Shown here in pieces: positions 34,149 through 43,296 of a stretch of DNA of 64,000 nt. This DNA is from Nostoc sp. MS1 (GTDB taxonomy: Bacteria; Cyanobacteriota; Cyanobacteriia; Cyanobacteriales; Nostocaceae): contig NZ_AP023441.1 in the NCBI RefSeq assembly GCF_019976755.1, forward strand, positions 3,779,501-3,843,500. The letters run 5' to 3'. The number at the start of each line of letters is the position of its first letter. Position 1 is the first letter of the stretch. The notes under the pieces were generated by a model, which was not told the origin of the DNA, did no database searches, and saw nothing but the letters and a program-made list of their open reading frames with translations. Made by a program: the position numbers and the translations under genes.

Positions 34149-35156
34149 TTATTCATCGCTAAGGAGCAGAACAATTTTACCCGCAATACTCCCAGATTCA
34201 ATTAATTGATGCGCCTTAGCTGCATCTTGCAAGGGGAATTTGTGGCTAACATGGATTTTTAACTTACCCTGATCAATCCAGTCAGCACATTTAGCTAAAA
34301 TTTCTGCGTGATGTTCCTGCACCTCTACCAAGTTTAACAACATTGGTGTCAGCATTAATTCAAAACCAATCCGCAAGTTACGGTTTCTTGCTACCTTCCA
34401 AACTGTATTTGCATCTGGTTCGAGAATAGTCACAATATCGCCGTATATCCGCACGGCTGGAAAGGTTTTGTGAAAGGTTTCGCCGCCAACAGTATCAAAA
34501 GCTAAATCCACACCTTCGCCGTTAGTCCAGTCTAAAGCAGCTTGGGCAAATTCTGTCTGTTGATAATTGATGACATGATCAGCGCCCAGTTGTCTAACAA
34601 AACGCGCCTTTTCTTCAGAACTAACGGTAGTAGCGACACTTGCGCCTTTCAGTTTCGCCAATTGAATCGCTACATGGCCAACACCACCCGCACCCGCATG
34701 GATTAAAACTTTTTCTCCTGGTTCTAATCTTCCCCTTTCATATAATGCCTCCCAAGCTGTGATAAGTACCAGAGGCGCAGCTGCGGCTTCAGCAAAGGAA
34801 AGGGAATCTGGTTTATGTGCAGTAAAGCGTTCATCAACTACAGTATATTCCGCGTAATTACCTTGATGTCCACCTAAACCCCCATTGCAGAAGTACACCG
34901 CATCCCCCACACGAAAACGCTGTACACCTGCGCCTACAGCCTCTACAATACCTGCACCATCACATCCTAAAATAGCAGGCATTTTATCTGGGTAAAAAGT
35001 ACCACGTTTGCGTAGTTTAGTATCAATGGGGTTAATTCCAGCCGCTACTAAGCGAACTAACAGTTCTGTACTTCCCACCGGAACACCAGGATTTAGAACT
35101 TCCTGTAATTGCAATACATCAGGATTTCCTGGCGCTGTCATCACAACGGCTTTCAT
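34149..35156 (-). CDS. zeta-crystallin-like NADPH:quinone oxidoreductase (MDR superfamily)
   Basis: From the ATG at 35156 (MKAVVMTAPGNPDVLQL) the product is 335 residues. It has the MDR dinucleotide motif AGAGGVGHVAIQLAKLKGA and the GCDGAG site of the quinone oxidoreductase branch. The catalytic zinc ligands of alcohol dehydrogenases appear to be absent. A further upstream ATG at 35246 would add 30 residues of poor quality, and a GGAGGA ribosome binding site precedes the shorter start. It may reduce quinones or enones for oxidative stress. Its end lies 12 bp from the start of the pentapeptide gene, so cotranscription on the minus strand is possible. Confidence 0.85.
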   Translation of the reverse strand: MKAVVMTAPGNPDVLQLQEVLNPGVPVGSTELLVRLVAAGINPIDTKLRKRGTFYPDKMPAILGCDGAGIVEAVGAGVQRFRVGDAVYFCNGGLGGHQGNYAEYTVVDERFTAHKPDSLSFAEAAAAPLVLITAWEALYERGRLEPGEKVLIHAGAGGVGHVAIQLAKLKGASVATTVSSEEKARFVRQLGADHVINYQQTEFAQAALDWTNGEGVDLAFDTVGGETFHKTFPAVRIYGDIVTILEPDANTVWKVARNRNLRIGFELMLTPMLLNLVEVQEHHAEILAKCADWIDQGKLKIHVSHKFPLQDAAKAHQLIESGSIAGKIVLLLSDE

Positions 35157-35273
35157 GAGTTTTTCCTCCACGCTGAAATTATTTGCACATAGTGCAAATT
35201 TAGCGTATTTAAGAGGTAATACCGATTCAAAAAATATTTTCAACACATTTATGATCTGTATGAGCGTACAGGA

Positions 35274-36731
35274 CTACCCCCGCGATTGAATAGTTTTAAT
35301 TAATTCATAGAAAGGTTGCCAATTGTCTTCTTGAACAATTGGTTCCCAAACTTCCTCAATTACTGGTCTTAATAATGCTGTTTTGGGATTGTAATAAGCC
35401 AAATTTCGAGCAATTACATCCATTTTTTCCATGTCAAAATCATTGAGAATCTGATGATAAAGTACACACAAATGATCAAAATTCCCATCTGTACCTGAAG
35501 GGGGAACGATATCTGAACTACTTAACACTAATCCTGGCTCATCTCTCCATTTAACAGAAAATGTGCGTGCCAACTCATAGAAAAACTGATGGTAGCCGAC
35601 TTGACTTTCTTGTAAAAATTTAATGGTGAGGCTTAAAAGCTCATCGGCTTTTGGAGTATCCAATTGTTCAAAGCCTAGTTTCTTCAACATTAAAGAGCGA
35701 TATTCTGCATGACAATACTCACTAAACTTAGCTAACCCAGCCTCCATGTCAGCTTTGTCAATGACTGCTCTTAATGGAACTTGCAACATTTCCAAGTTCC
35801 ACTGACAGATACTTGGTTGATGAATGTAACAGTAACGCCCATAATAATCAAAATATGCGGCTGTAAAGTAAGGATTATAAGTAGGAATAAACCCATAAGG
35901 GCCATAGTCAAAGCTTTCCCCAGTAATTGACATATTGTCAGTATTGAGAACCGCATGGCAAAAACCAGCCGCCATCCATTGGGCTACCAGTTCGGCTACT
36001 CGTTTAACTAACTCTGCATAAAATAAAGCGTATTTATCTGATTTATCGGCTAGGTGCTGATAATAGTAATCAATTACATGGTCTAAGAGTTTGTGAATTA
36101 AATCTGGGCGTTGAAGATAATGTAAACGCTCAAAAGTGCCAAAACGGATATGCGACTTGTTCATCCGCACCATGACAGATGAACGGGTAGGTGAAGGCTC
36201 ATCACCCCGCCACAAAGCTAAACCAGTTTCAATCATGCTGAGACAGCGAGAGGTGCGTACCCCCAACTGATGTAGTGCTTCTGCGGCTAAAACTTCCCGT
36301 ATACCGCCCTTGAGGGTGAGCATACCATCACCACCACGAGAATAGGGTGTGCGACCAGAACCTTTTGTCCCAAAATCGTACAATTCACCATCAGTCCCGC
36401 GCACTTGTCCATATAAAAAGCCTCGACCATCGCCTAAGTTGGGATTATACTCACCAAATTGATAGCCGTGATAACGTAGGGCTAAAAGAGGTTTACGTCC
36501 TTGGAATAGACCAAAAGCTGTGATAAAGTCCTCGTCTGTAACTGTTTGCGGTTCTAGCCCCAGTCTTGGTAGCAGCGCATCATTACGCCAACGTAGGGTG
36601 AGTTGAGGAAATTCGGCGGCTGTCACTTCATCGTAGTAGTCATTACCCAAAGCTTGTAAGGCAGGTTCATAATTGAGGGCAATCAGAGGATTGTGATGAT
36701 TTTGGGGATTGGAAGTTTCCGCTAAGGTCAT
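35274..36731 (-). CDS. selO: SelO/YdiU family protein adenylyltransferase (pseudokinase fold)
   Basis: This 485-residue SelO-family protein has the N-lobe LYDFGTKGSGRTPYSRGGDG, with a Lys and Gly-rich loop. The C-lobe reads GFCHAVLNTDNMSITGESFD, corresponding to the DFG-like metal-binding region, and NPYFTAAYFDYYGRY. SelO proteins AMPylate Ser, Thr or Tyr of other proteins and are linked to redox stress. Many SelO proteins end in a C-terminal selenocysteine/Cys; here the C-terminus reads LIKTIQSRG without Cys. It is divergent from cmpA, with a 0.6-kb upstream region. Confidence 0.88.
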   Translation of the reverse strand: MTLAETSNPQNHHNPLIALNYEPALQALGNDYYDEVTAAEFPQLTLRWRNDALLPRLGLEPQTVTDEDFITAFGLFQGRKPLLALRYHGYQFGEYNPNLGDGRGFLYGQVRGTDGELYDFGTKGSGRTPYSRGGDGMLTLKGGIREVLAAEALHQLGVRTSRCLSMIETGLALWRGDEPSPTRSSVMVRMNKSHIRFGTFERLHYLQRPDLIHKLLDHVIDYYYQHLADKSDKYALFYAELVKRVAELVAQWMAAGFCHAVLNTDNMSITGESFDYGPYGFIPTYNPYFTAAYFDYYGRYCYIHQPSICQWNLEMLQVPLRAVIDKADMEAGLAKFSEYCHAEYRSLMLKKLGFEQLDTPKADELLSLTIKFLQESQVGYHQFFYELARTFSVKWRDEPGLVLSSSDIVPPSGTDGNFDHLCVLYHQILNDFDMEKMDVIARNLAYYNPKTALLRPVIEEVWEPIVQEDNWQPFYELIKTIQSRG

Positions 36732-37406
36732 TGATCAGCAGGCTTAATTGATTCTTCCCTCAATACTATCGTTCTGGGCAAGCTATGAGGAAATTTCCCC
36801 AGAAACTGAGAATTTAGATGAGTATAAAAGCTTGAACCACAATGTAATAAATTTTTCTCAATGGTTATCACATTGATTATCTATGGAAGCTTACAGGTGT
36901 ACACCCTTACAGATACACTCAGTGGAATCAAAACTGTAACTATAGTTTTAAATGATAGTTTACATCAATAATTACCCATTATTTTTTTAAAAAATCACAT
37001 CATATATAGATTAAACGGCTATACCATTCTATAAATAAATGATTATCATCTACAAACCTCGATACATTGAATGGAACTACCTGTTTTGGGGATCAAATAT
37101 AAAATTTTACTTATACAATCAATCTAATATTTATTTAATAAATCTAATTTTGAGTTGACCATTTTGACATTAAAACCTGTAAACTTAATTTCAATACAGT
37201 GAGTGAACCGAAAGGAAGCTCAAGTAAGACCAAGCAATTCAACTATTTTTATTTACTCAGTAAATGTATCTGCCATTTCCTAGCAGGAGTGGTGGGGATC
37301 GATTTGCTTAGTGTAGTGAAAAGGTTTGTGTAAGGAACAAGAAAATTTGTTCACCTTGCACTAAATTATCATGCTTAAAAAACTTAATTTGACTCAAGGG
37401 GCTGTG
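36732..37406. other. 0.67-kb upstream region of cmpA
   Basis: AT-rich region between the divergent selO and cmpA genes. It contains a perfect 10-bp palindrome GGTGTACACC at 36897-36906 and no ORF. In cyanobacteria the LysR-type regulator CmpR controls cmp operons, but I could not assign a specific CmpR site here. Confidence 0.55.
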
Positions 37407-38786
37407 ATGACAGAGTTTTTTAATCAAATTTCTCGCCGTAAATTTATAGTCACAGCAGGGGTATCTGCTAGTGCTGTACTTTTAAAAGGTTGCTTAGGAA
37501 ATCCGCCAGACACTACTGCTAGCACACAACCTGCGGCAACAGCTCAACCAGCCGCTAATAACAGTAACCCAGAGCAAGCACCAGAAGTTACAACAATCAA
37601 ATTGGGCTACATTCCTATTATTGAATCAGCTCCTTTAATTATTGCTCAAGAAAAAGGCTTTTTTGCCAAGTATGGCATGACTAATGTAGAGCTTTCCAAG
37701 CAAGCTTCTTGGGGTTCTGCTAGAGATAACGTAGAGATTGGTTCTGCTGGTGGCGGGATTGATGGTGGTCAATGGCAAATGCCTATGCCACATCTGATTA
37801 CAGAGGGTTTAATTACCAAAGGTAATCAAAAAATTCCTATGTATGTGTTAGCGCAGTTAGTTACACATGGAAATGGAATTGCGATCGCCAGCAAACATCA
37901 AGGTAAGGGTCTTACCTTAAAATTAGAAGGCTCTAAGTCTTTATTTACTCAACTCAAATCTTCTACACCTTTCACAGCTGCATATACCTTCCCCCAAGTT
38001 AACCAAGACTTTTGGATTCGCTACTGGTTAGCAGCAGGTGGTATTGATCCAGATGCAGATGTCAAGTTATTGACTGTACCTGCGGCGCAAACTGTTGCTA
38101 ATATGAAAACAGGTACAATGGATGCCTTTAGTACAGGTGATCCTTGGCCTTACCGGATTGTCAAAGATAAAATCGGCTTCTTGGCAGCTTTAACAGCCGA
38201 AATTTGGAAGAACCATCCCGAAGAATATCTTGCTATTAGAGCTGATTGGGTTGATAAGAATCCCAAGGCGACAAAAGCGCTGCTCAAAGGCATCATGGAA
38301 GCACAACAATGGTTGGATAACTTTGATAACCGCAAAGAAGCTGCACAAATTCTGGCGGGAAGAAATTATTTCAACCTCAATAATCCAGAAATTTTGGCGG
38401 AACCATACGCAGGTAAATATGACATGGGTGATGGTCGCAAAATAGATGATAAATCACTAGCGGCTTACTACTGGAAAGATGAAAAAGGTAGTGTTTCTTA
38501 TCCCTACAAGAGCCATGATTTATGGTTCATTACCGAAAGTGTACGTTGGGGATTCTTGCCCAAAGATTATGTTGCCAATGGTGCAGCTAAAGCCAAAGAA
38601 TTGATCAACAAAGTCAACCGTGAAGATATTTGGAAAGAAGCAGCAAAAGAAGCAGGAATTGCGGCGGCGGATATTCCGACAAACACATCTCGCGGTGTAG
38701 AAGAATTTTTTGATGGTGCTAAGTTTGACCCTGAGAACCCAGAAGCATATTTGAAGAGCCTGAAAATCAAGAAAGTTAGTGTTTAG
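37407..38786 (+). CDS. cmpA: bicarbonate ABC transporter substrate-binding lipoprotein
   Basis: This CmpA/NrtA-family solute-binding protein starts most likely at the ATG at 37407 (MTEFFNQISRRKFIVTAG), which has an AAGGGG ribosome binding site. The 459-residue product has a twin-arginine-like SRRKF and a lipobox ending LLKGC. An upstream ATG at 37371 adds 12 residues. It has the CmpA-type GGGIDGGQWQMPMP and STGDPWP. The segment WKNHPEEYL has Glu where NrtA has Lys (HPEK), a key difference between bicarbonate and nitrate binding proteins. It binds bicarbonate in the periplasm for the high-affinity BCT1 carbon uptake system. cmpB, cmpC and cmpD follow. Confidence 0.92.
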   Translation: MTEFFNQISRRKFIVTAGVSASAVLLKGCLGNPPDTTASTQPAATAQPAANNSNPEQAPEVTTIKLGYIPIIESAPLIIAQEKGFFAKYGMTNVELSKQASWGSARDNVEIGSAGGGIDGGQWQMPMPHLITEGLITKGNQKIPMYVLAQLVTHGNGIAIASKHQGKGLTLKLEGSKSLFTQLKSSTPFTAAYTFPQVNQDFWIRYWLAAGGIDPDADVKLLTVPAAQTVANMKTGTMDAFSTGDPWPYRIVKDKIGFLAALTAEIWKNHPEEYLAIRADWVDKNPKATKALLKGIMEAQQWLDNFDNRKEAAQILAGRNYFNLNNPEILAEPYAGKYDMGDGRKIDDKSLAAYYWKDEKGSVSYPYKSHDLWFITESVRWGFLPKDYVANGAAKAKELINKVNREDIWKEAAKEAGIAAADIPTNTSRGVEEFFDGAKFDPENPEAYLKSLKIKKVSV

Positions 38787-38830
38787 TCATTAGTTAACAG
38801 TTAACAGTCATCAGTCATCAGTCATCAATC
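38784..38830 (+). repeat. STRR heptamer tract between cmpA and cmpB
   Basis: Degenerate heptamers of the type AGTCATC/AGTTAAC occur in tandem between the cmpA stop and the cmpB ribosome binding site. Confidence 0.75.
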
Positions 38831-38897
38831 AAGAGAATCGCTACACTCTTGTAAAAGTTTCCACACGTTATTCGTCATCTGAGGAGCATAAATTACC

Positions 38898-39737
38898 ATG
38901 ACCGTAGCTCAAAAAAGACCAGTAAATACCAGATTTGATAACAACTTGTTAGCAAGTCTCCAAAAACAATTTCCTGACCTTATACCGCCAGCGATAGCCA
39001 TTGTTATTTTTCTAGTAGTTTGGCAATTATTTTGCTTGACTCCGGGCGCTACACTACCAGGGCCAGTACAAGTAATTCAAGACACCTGGACTTTAATTCT
39101 CTACCCCTTCTATGACAAAGGTGGCACAGATAAAGGTCTATTTTGGCAGATTTTAGCTAGTCTCCAACGGGTAGCCATTAGCTACAGTTTCGCAGCAGTT
39201 GTGGGAATTGGATTGGGCATTTTAATCGGCGTTAATAGAACCATGTCCAAAGCATTAGACCCCATCTTCCAACTACTACGAACTGTACCACCATTGGCAT
39301 GGGTTCCTATTTCTTTGGCAGCTTTAAGACAAAACGAACCAGCAGCCTTATTCGTAATTTTCATCACTGCAATCTGGCCTATCTTAATTAACACTGCGGT
39401 TGGTGTAACCCAAATTCCCCAAGACTACAACAACGTTGCCAAAGTTCTACAACTCAGCCGCAAAGAATACTTCACAAACATTCTTATTCCTGCCGCTTTA
39501 CCCTACATTTTCACCGGCTTGAGAATTGCGATCGGTTTGGCTTGGTTAGCGATTATTGCGGCAGAAATCGTTATGTCTGGTATCGTCGGTATCGGCTTCT
39601 TTATCTGGGATGCTTATCAAAATAACAACGTCAGTGAAGTAATTTTAGCTCTTGTATATATCGGCGTTGTGGGTTTAATCCTCGACAAATTGATGGCTTG
39701 GTTGCAAAACCTGATTTTACCAGCAGAACAAAAGTAG
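38898..39737 (+). CDS. cmpB: bicarbonate ABC transporter permease
   Basis: This 279-residue inner-membrane permease of the NitT/TauT family has about six membrane helices and the EAA-type loop near IPAALPYIFTGLRIAIGLAW. It forms the translocation channel with CmpC and CmpD. A GAGGAG ribosome binding site precedes the ATG. An STRR heptamer tract fills part of the gap after cmpA, as it does in the gap before cmpC. Assignment as cmp rather than nrt follows the cmpA signature and the operon order, since no nirA or narB gene is adjacent. Confidence 0.9.
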   Translation: MTVAQKRPVNTRFDNNLLASLQKQFPDLIPPAIAIVIFLVVWQLFCLTPGATLPGPVQVIQDTWTLILYPFYDKGGTDKGLFWQILASLQRVAISYSFAAVVGIGLGILIGVNRTMSKALDPIFQLLRTVPPLAWVPISLAALRQNEPAALFVIFITAIWPILINTAVGVTQIPQDYNNVAKVLQLSRKEYFTNILIPAALPYIFTGLRIAIGLAWLAIIAAEIVMSGIVGIGFFIWDAYQNNNVSEVILALVYIGVVGLILDKLMAWLQNLILPAEQK

Positions 39738-39743
39738 TTATTG

Positions 39744-39790
39744 AGTCAATAGTCAATAGTCAATAGTCATTAGTCATTAGTTAATTGACT
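39744..39790 (+). repeat. STRR heptamer tract between cmpB and cmpC
   Basis: Tandem heptamers AGTCAAT and AGTCATT fill most of the cmpB-cmpC spacer. Confidence 0.78.
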
Positions 39791-39834
39791 AAGGGCTATT
39801 GACCACCTAACAGAAGTCATGGGGAACAAAGAAC

Positions 39835-41838
39835 ATGAGTGTATTCGTTGCAGTTGACCAAATTGATAAGGTATTTGAATTAAGTGGCGGTGGTAAATAT
39901 ATTGCCCTCAAAGGAATTGACTTGCAAATCAGAAAAGGTGAGTTTGTTTCTTTGATTGGTCACTCCGGTTGCGGTAAATCCACTCTCCTAAACATGATTG
40001 CAGGTTTGGATTTACCATCTGACGGTGTGGTGACACTGGAAGGGCAGAGAGTCACTAAACCAGGGCCAGACCGGATGGTGGTGTTTCAAAACTATTCCTT
40101 GTTGCCTTGGCGGACTGTAAGAGAAAATATCGCCCTGGCTGTAAACTCAGTGATGAAGGGAATGCCAGAAGGTGAACGTAAGGCAATTGTTGAAAAACAT
40201 ATAGACATGGTGGGTTTGCGTCCCCATGCTGATAAACAACCAGCGATGTTATCTGGGGGGCAAAAACAACGGGTAGCGATCGCCCGCGCCTTAGCGATTC
40301 GTCCTAAACTACTACTATTAGATGAACCGTTTGGAGCGTTAGATGCTCTCACCAGAGGTAATCTGCAAGAACAGTTAATGCAAATCTGCGAAGAAAATGA
40401 AGTTACTGCGGTAATGGTAACTCACGACGTAGATGAAGCTGTGCTGTTGTCTGACAGAATTGTCATGCTCACCAATGGCCCTGAATCGAAAATTGGCGAT
40501 ATCTTAGAAGTTGATATCCCCAGACCACGCAAACGCATGGAAGTAGTAGAACACCCTAGCTACTACAGTTTGCGCAGTGAGATGATTTACTTCCTCAACC
40601 AACAAAAGCGCGTGAAGAAAATTCGCGCCCGTAAAACCGCAGATGTCGCTCGTCATGGGTTAGAAAAAGTTAACTTAGAAATTGGCTTCTTACCCTTGTC
40701 CGCTTGCGCCCCCTTAGCTGTTGCAAAAGAAAAAGGTTTCTTCATCAAGCATGGTTTAGATGAAGTCAACCTCGTGCGGGAAAGTAGCTGGCGGGGTATC
40801 GTTGATGGTATGAGTGGAGGTTATCTCGATGCAGCCCAAATGCCTTCCGGGATGCCCATGTGGTTAACATTGGGAGGACACAAAAACCAACCCCTTCCTG
40901 TTGTCACCGCCCTCACCATGACTCGCAACGGTAACGCCATCACCTTAGCAAAACGCTTCTATGATGAAGGTGTGCGTACCTTATCAGACTTCAAGAACTA
41001 CCTACTGCGTACCCGTGACCAACGCCACACAATGGGAGTAGTCCATCCCGCATCAATGCACAACCTACTGCTACGTTACTGGTTAGCGGCTGGTGGTATT
41101 GACCCCGATATGGATGTGGATATGAAGACCATTCCGCCAGCGCAGATGGTAGCCGACCTGCAAAACAAAAGTATTGATGGCTATTGTGTAGGCGAACCTT
41201 GGAACTACCGCGCCGCAATGGAAGGTGTAGGCTTTACCATTGCTACCGACTTAGAAGTGTGGTTAGGACATCCAGGAAAAGTTCTGGGTGTGCGGGAAGA
41301 TTGGGCAGAGAAGTATCCTAACTCTCACATTGCCTTAACTAAAGCTTTGCTAGAAGCTTGTGAATATTGTTCTAGATCAGAAAATGCGGAAGAAGTCAGA
41401 AGGATCGTTGCAGGTAGGGATTACGTCAGCACCGATTTAGATTACATTCAATTAGAAAATCCCGATAACCTTACTTGTGATTTAGAACACCCATTACGCG
41501 ACTACGCCCATCACCAGTTTTTTGCCGACTCAGCTATCAACCGCCCCAGCCGTACCGAACAAATTTGGATTATGAGTCAGTTGGCGCGTTGGGGTGATAC
41601 ACCCTTCCCAAGAAACTGGGTGGAAGTTGTCGAACGTGTTTGCCGTGTGCGTGTCTTCAGTACCGCCGCCAGAGAATTAGGTTTAGATATCAACTATACT
41701 CGCCAACCTATTGAGCTATTTGACGGTACTCCTTTTAATGCTGACGACCCCATAGCCTATCTCAACAGCTTGCAAATTAAGCGTGATTTCTCCATTGCGG
41801 AAGTCATTCTTGACTCCCCAACTAGAAGAGTTGCTTAA
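39835..41838 (+). CDS. cmpC: bicarbonate ABC transporter ATPase with fused CmpA-like domain
   Basis: This 667-residue protein fuses an ABC ATPase (Walker A GHSGCGKST, signature LSGGQKQRVAIARA, Walker B LLLLDEPFGALDAL) over about 1-270 to a C-terminal CmpA/NrtA-like domain from about 285 (LEIGFLPLSACAPLAVAKEK). This architecture is specific to NrtC and CmpC, whose C-domain is thought to sense the intracellular anion. The linker is basic (KRVKKIRARKTAD). It partners CmpD as the ATPase pair. A 21-bp repeat ORF begins 24 bp after its stop. Confidence 0.94.
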   Translation: MSVFVAVDQIDKVFELSGGGKYIALKGIDLQIRKGEFVSLIGHSGCGKSTLLNMIAGLDLPSDGVVTLEGQRVTKPGPDRMVVFQNYSLLPWRTVRENIALAVNSVMKGMPEGERKAIVEKHIDMVGLRPHADKQPAMLSGGQKQRVAIARALAIRPKLLLLDEPFGALDALTRGNLQEQLMQICEENEVTAVMVTHDVDEAVLLSDRIVMLTNGPESKIGDILEVDIPRPRKRMEVVEHPSYYSLRSEMIYFLNQQKRVKKIRARKTADVARHGLEKVNLEIGFLPLSACAPLAVAKEKGFFIKHGLDEVNLVRESSWRGIVDGMSGGYLDAAQMPSGMPMWLTLGGHKNQPLPVVTALTMTRNGNAITLAKRFYDEGVRTLSDFKNYLLRTRDQRHTMGVVHPASMHNLLLRYWLAAGGIDPDMDVDMKTIPPAQMVADLQNKSIDGYCVGEPWNYRAAMEGVGFTIATDLEVWLGHPGKVLGVREDWAEKYPNSHIALTKALLEACEYCSRSENAEEVRRIVAGRDYVSTDLDYIQLENPDNLTCDLEHPLRDYAHHQFFADSAINRPSRTEQIWIMSQLARWGDTPFPRNWVEVVERVCRVRVFSTAARELGLDINYTRQPIELFDGTPFNADDPIAYLNSLQIKRDFSIAEVILDSPTRRVA

Positions 41839-41862
41839 ACCAAAAATGGGGAAATCAAGATC

Positions 41863-42150
41863 ATGGGTGAGTCGTGGAACTGCATTTATCTATGTCAAAA
41901 CTTTGCTGGCGAGTATTGGAACTCCGTCAATGAGTCGTGGAACTGCATTTATCCATTTGAGAACTCCATGAGTGAGTATCAGAACTGCATTAGTAAGTCC
42001 CAAAACCTCGTTGACGAGTCTCGCCACTTCGTTGGTGAGTATGGGAGCTTCGTTGACGAGTCTCGAAACCTAGTTGATGAGTATCGCCACTCTGTTGATC
42101 AATGTTGCAACCAAGTTGATGAGTATCACAACTTCTTCACTGAGTATTAA
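41863..42150 (+). CDS. heptad-repeat small ORF in the cmpC-cmpD gap
   Basis: This 95-codon frame is made of about 13 seven-codon (21-bp) units. Examples are GESWNCI, GEYWNSV, NESWNCI, SEYQNCI, DESRHFV, GEYGSFV, DESRNLV and DEYRHSV. The consensus is roughly [D/G/S]-E-[S/Y]-x-N-x-[V/I]. Synonymous variation among units (GAC/GAT, GTT/GTC) and absence of stops over 13 units make translation possible, although a plain minisatellite could also keep the frame open. No homologue is recognised. Its position inside a transporter operon is unusual. Confidence 0.45.
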   Translation: MGESWNCIYLCQNFAGEYWNSVNESWNCIYPFENSMSEYQNCISKSQNLVDESRHFVGEYGSFVDESRNLVDEYRHSVDQCCNQVDEYHNFFTEY

Positions 42151-42237
42151 TTACTCATCCATGACTGAAAATTATCTTTCCCCATTCTCTACTCCCAATT
42201 CTTTCTTCCCGCAAACCTAACCACCAAATACATCACC

Positions 42238-43092
42238 ATGCAAAACCGTAGATTGAGTGTTACCGAAAGACAGGAAAGACAATCAACAGTTTCCAGCAAT
42301 GCTAGACCTTTCCTAGAAATCAAAGACGTTACCAAAATCTACCCCACTAAGAAAGGCCCCTTCACAGTTCTTGATGGCGTTAACTTAAACGTAGACAAAG
42401 GTGAATTTATCTGCGTCATTGGTCACTCCGGTTGTGGAAAATCAACACTGTTAAATATGGTGTCGGGTTTTAACTTTCCTACTTCTGGACAAGTGTTACT
42501 GGAAGGCGAACCCATCACCCAACCAGGCCCCGATAGAATGGTGGTATTTCAAAACTACGCTTTGCTTCCTTGGCGGACTGCGTTTGAAAACATCTACCTA
42601 GCAGTAAATGCAGTTTACCCCAATAAGCCAGAAGCAGAAAAACGGGCAATTGTGCGCGACCACTTGGCAATGGTAGGGCTAGGTGATGCAATGGACAAGA
42701 AACCCCCACAAATGTCTGGCGGTATGAGACAACGGGTGTCCATTGCCCGTGCGTTAGCAATTCGTCCCAAGGTACTAATTTTAGATGAACCTTTTGGTGC
42801 ATTGGACGCAATCACCAAAGAAGAATTACAAGAAGAATTGTTGAAAATCTGGGGTGATAATCGCTGCACAGTATTGATGATTACGCACGATATCGATGAG
42901 GCGTTGTTCTTAGCCGACAAATTGGTAATGATGACCAACGGCCCCCACGCCAAAATCGGTGAAGTCATGGAAATTCCTTTCTCTCGCCCACGCGATCGCG
43001 CTCGTATCATGGAAGATCCACAATACTATAAGCTGCGTAACTACGCCCTAGACTTCCTCTTCAACAGATTTGCCCATGATGATGTGGGCTAA
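42238..43092 (+). CDS. cmpD: bicarbonate ABC transporter ATPase
   Basis: This 284-residue ATPase has Walker A GHSGCGKST, signature MSGGMRQRVSIARA and Walker B VLILDEPFGALDA, with a His switch in THDIDEA. It is the second, unfused ATPase of the cmpABCD transporter and pairs with CmpC on the CmpB dimer. It starts at an ATG at 42238. The 399-bp gap from cmpC, filled by the heptad-repeat ORF, may reduce coupling. The end of the operon has no strong terminator. Confidence 0.93.
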   Translation: MQNRRLSVTERQERQSTVSSNARPFLEIKDVTKIYPTKKGPFTVLDGVNLNVDKGEFICVIGHSGCGKSTLLNMVSGFNFPTSGQVLLEGEPITQPGPDRMVVFQNYALLPWRTAFENIYLAVNAVYPNKPEAEKRAIVRDHLAMVGLGDAMDKKPPQMSGGMRQRVSIARALAIRPKVLILDEPFGALDAITKEELQEELLKIWGDNRCTVLMITHDIDEALFLADKLVMMTNGPHAKIGEVMEIPFSRPRDRARIMEDPQYYKLRNYALDFLFNRFAHDDVG

Positions 43093-43296
43093 CAACGTTC
43101 CCCAGATGACGACTGTTAGTATATAGGTAAAAGATAAAAGGCAAAATCACCCGATTTCGCCGCTTATCTTCTACCTTTTTTTTGAGTTATTGGGGGACAG
43201 TTGACAGTTGTTTTTCTCCCTTTGTCTCCCTCATCCACCTCAGCACGGGCTGAAAGCCCCGCTTCTGCTAACATCACTTTCAACTCAGGCGATAGG

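Noticed and set aside
41863..42150. 21-bp repeats in the cmpC-cmpD gap as CRISPR
   Set aside because: Units are contiguous and coding-frame-like, with no spacers and no cas genes nearby.
37407..43092. Nitrate transporter nrtABCD
   Set aside because: CmpA-type Glu in WKNHPEEYL, CmpA-type GGGIDGGQWQ and STGDPWP, and no adjacent nirA or narB favour cmpABCD.
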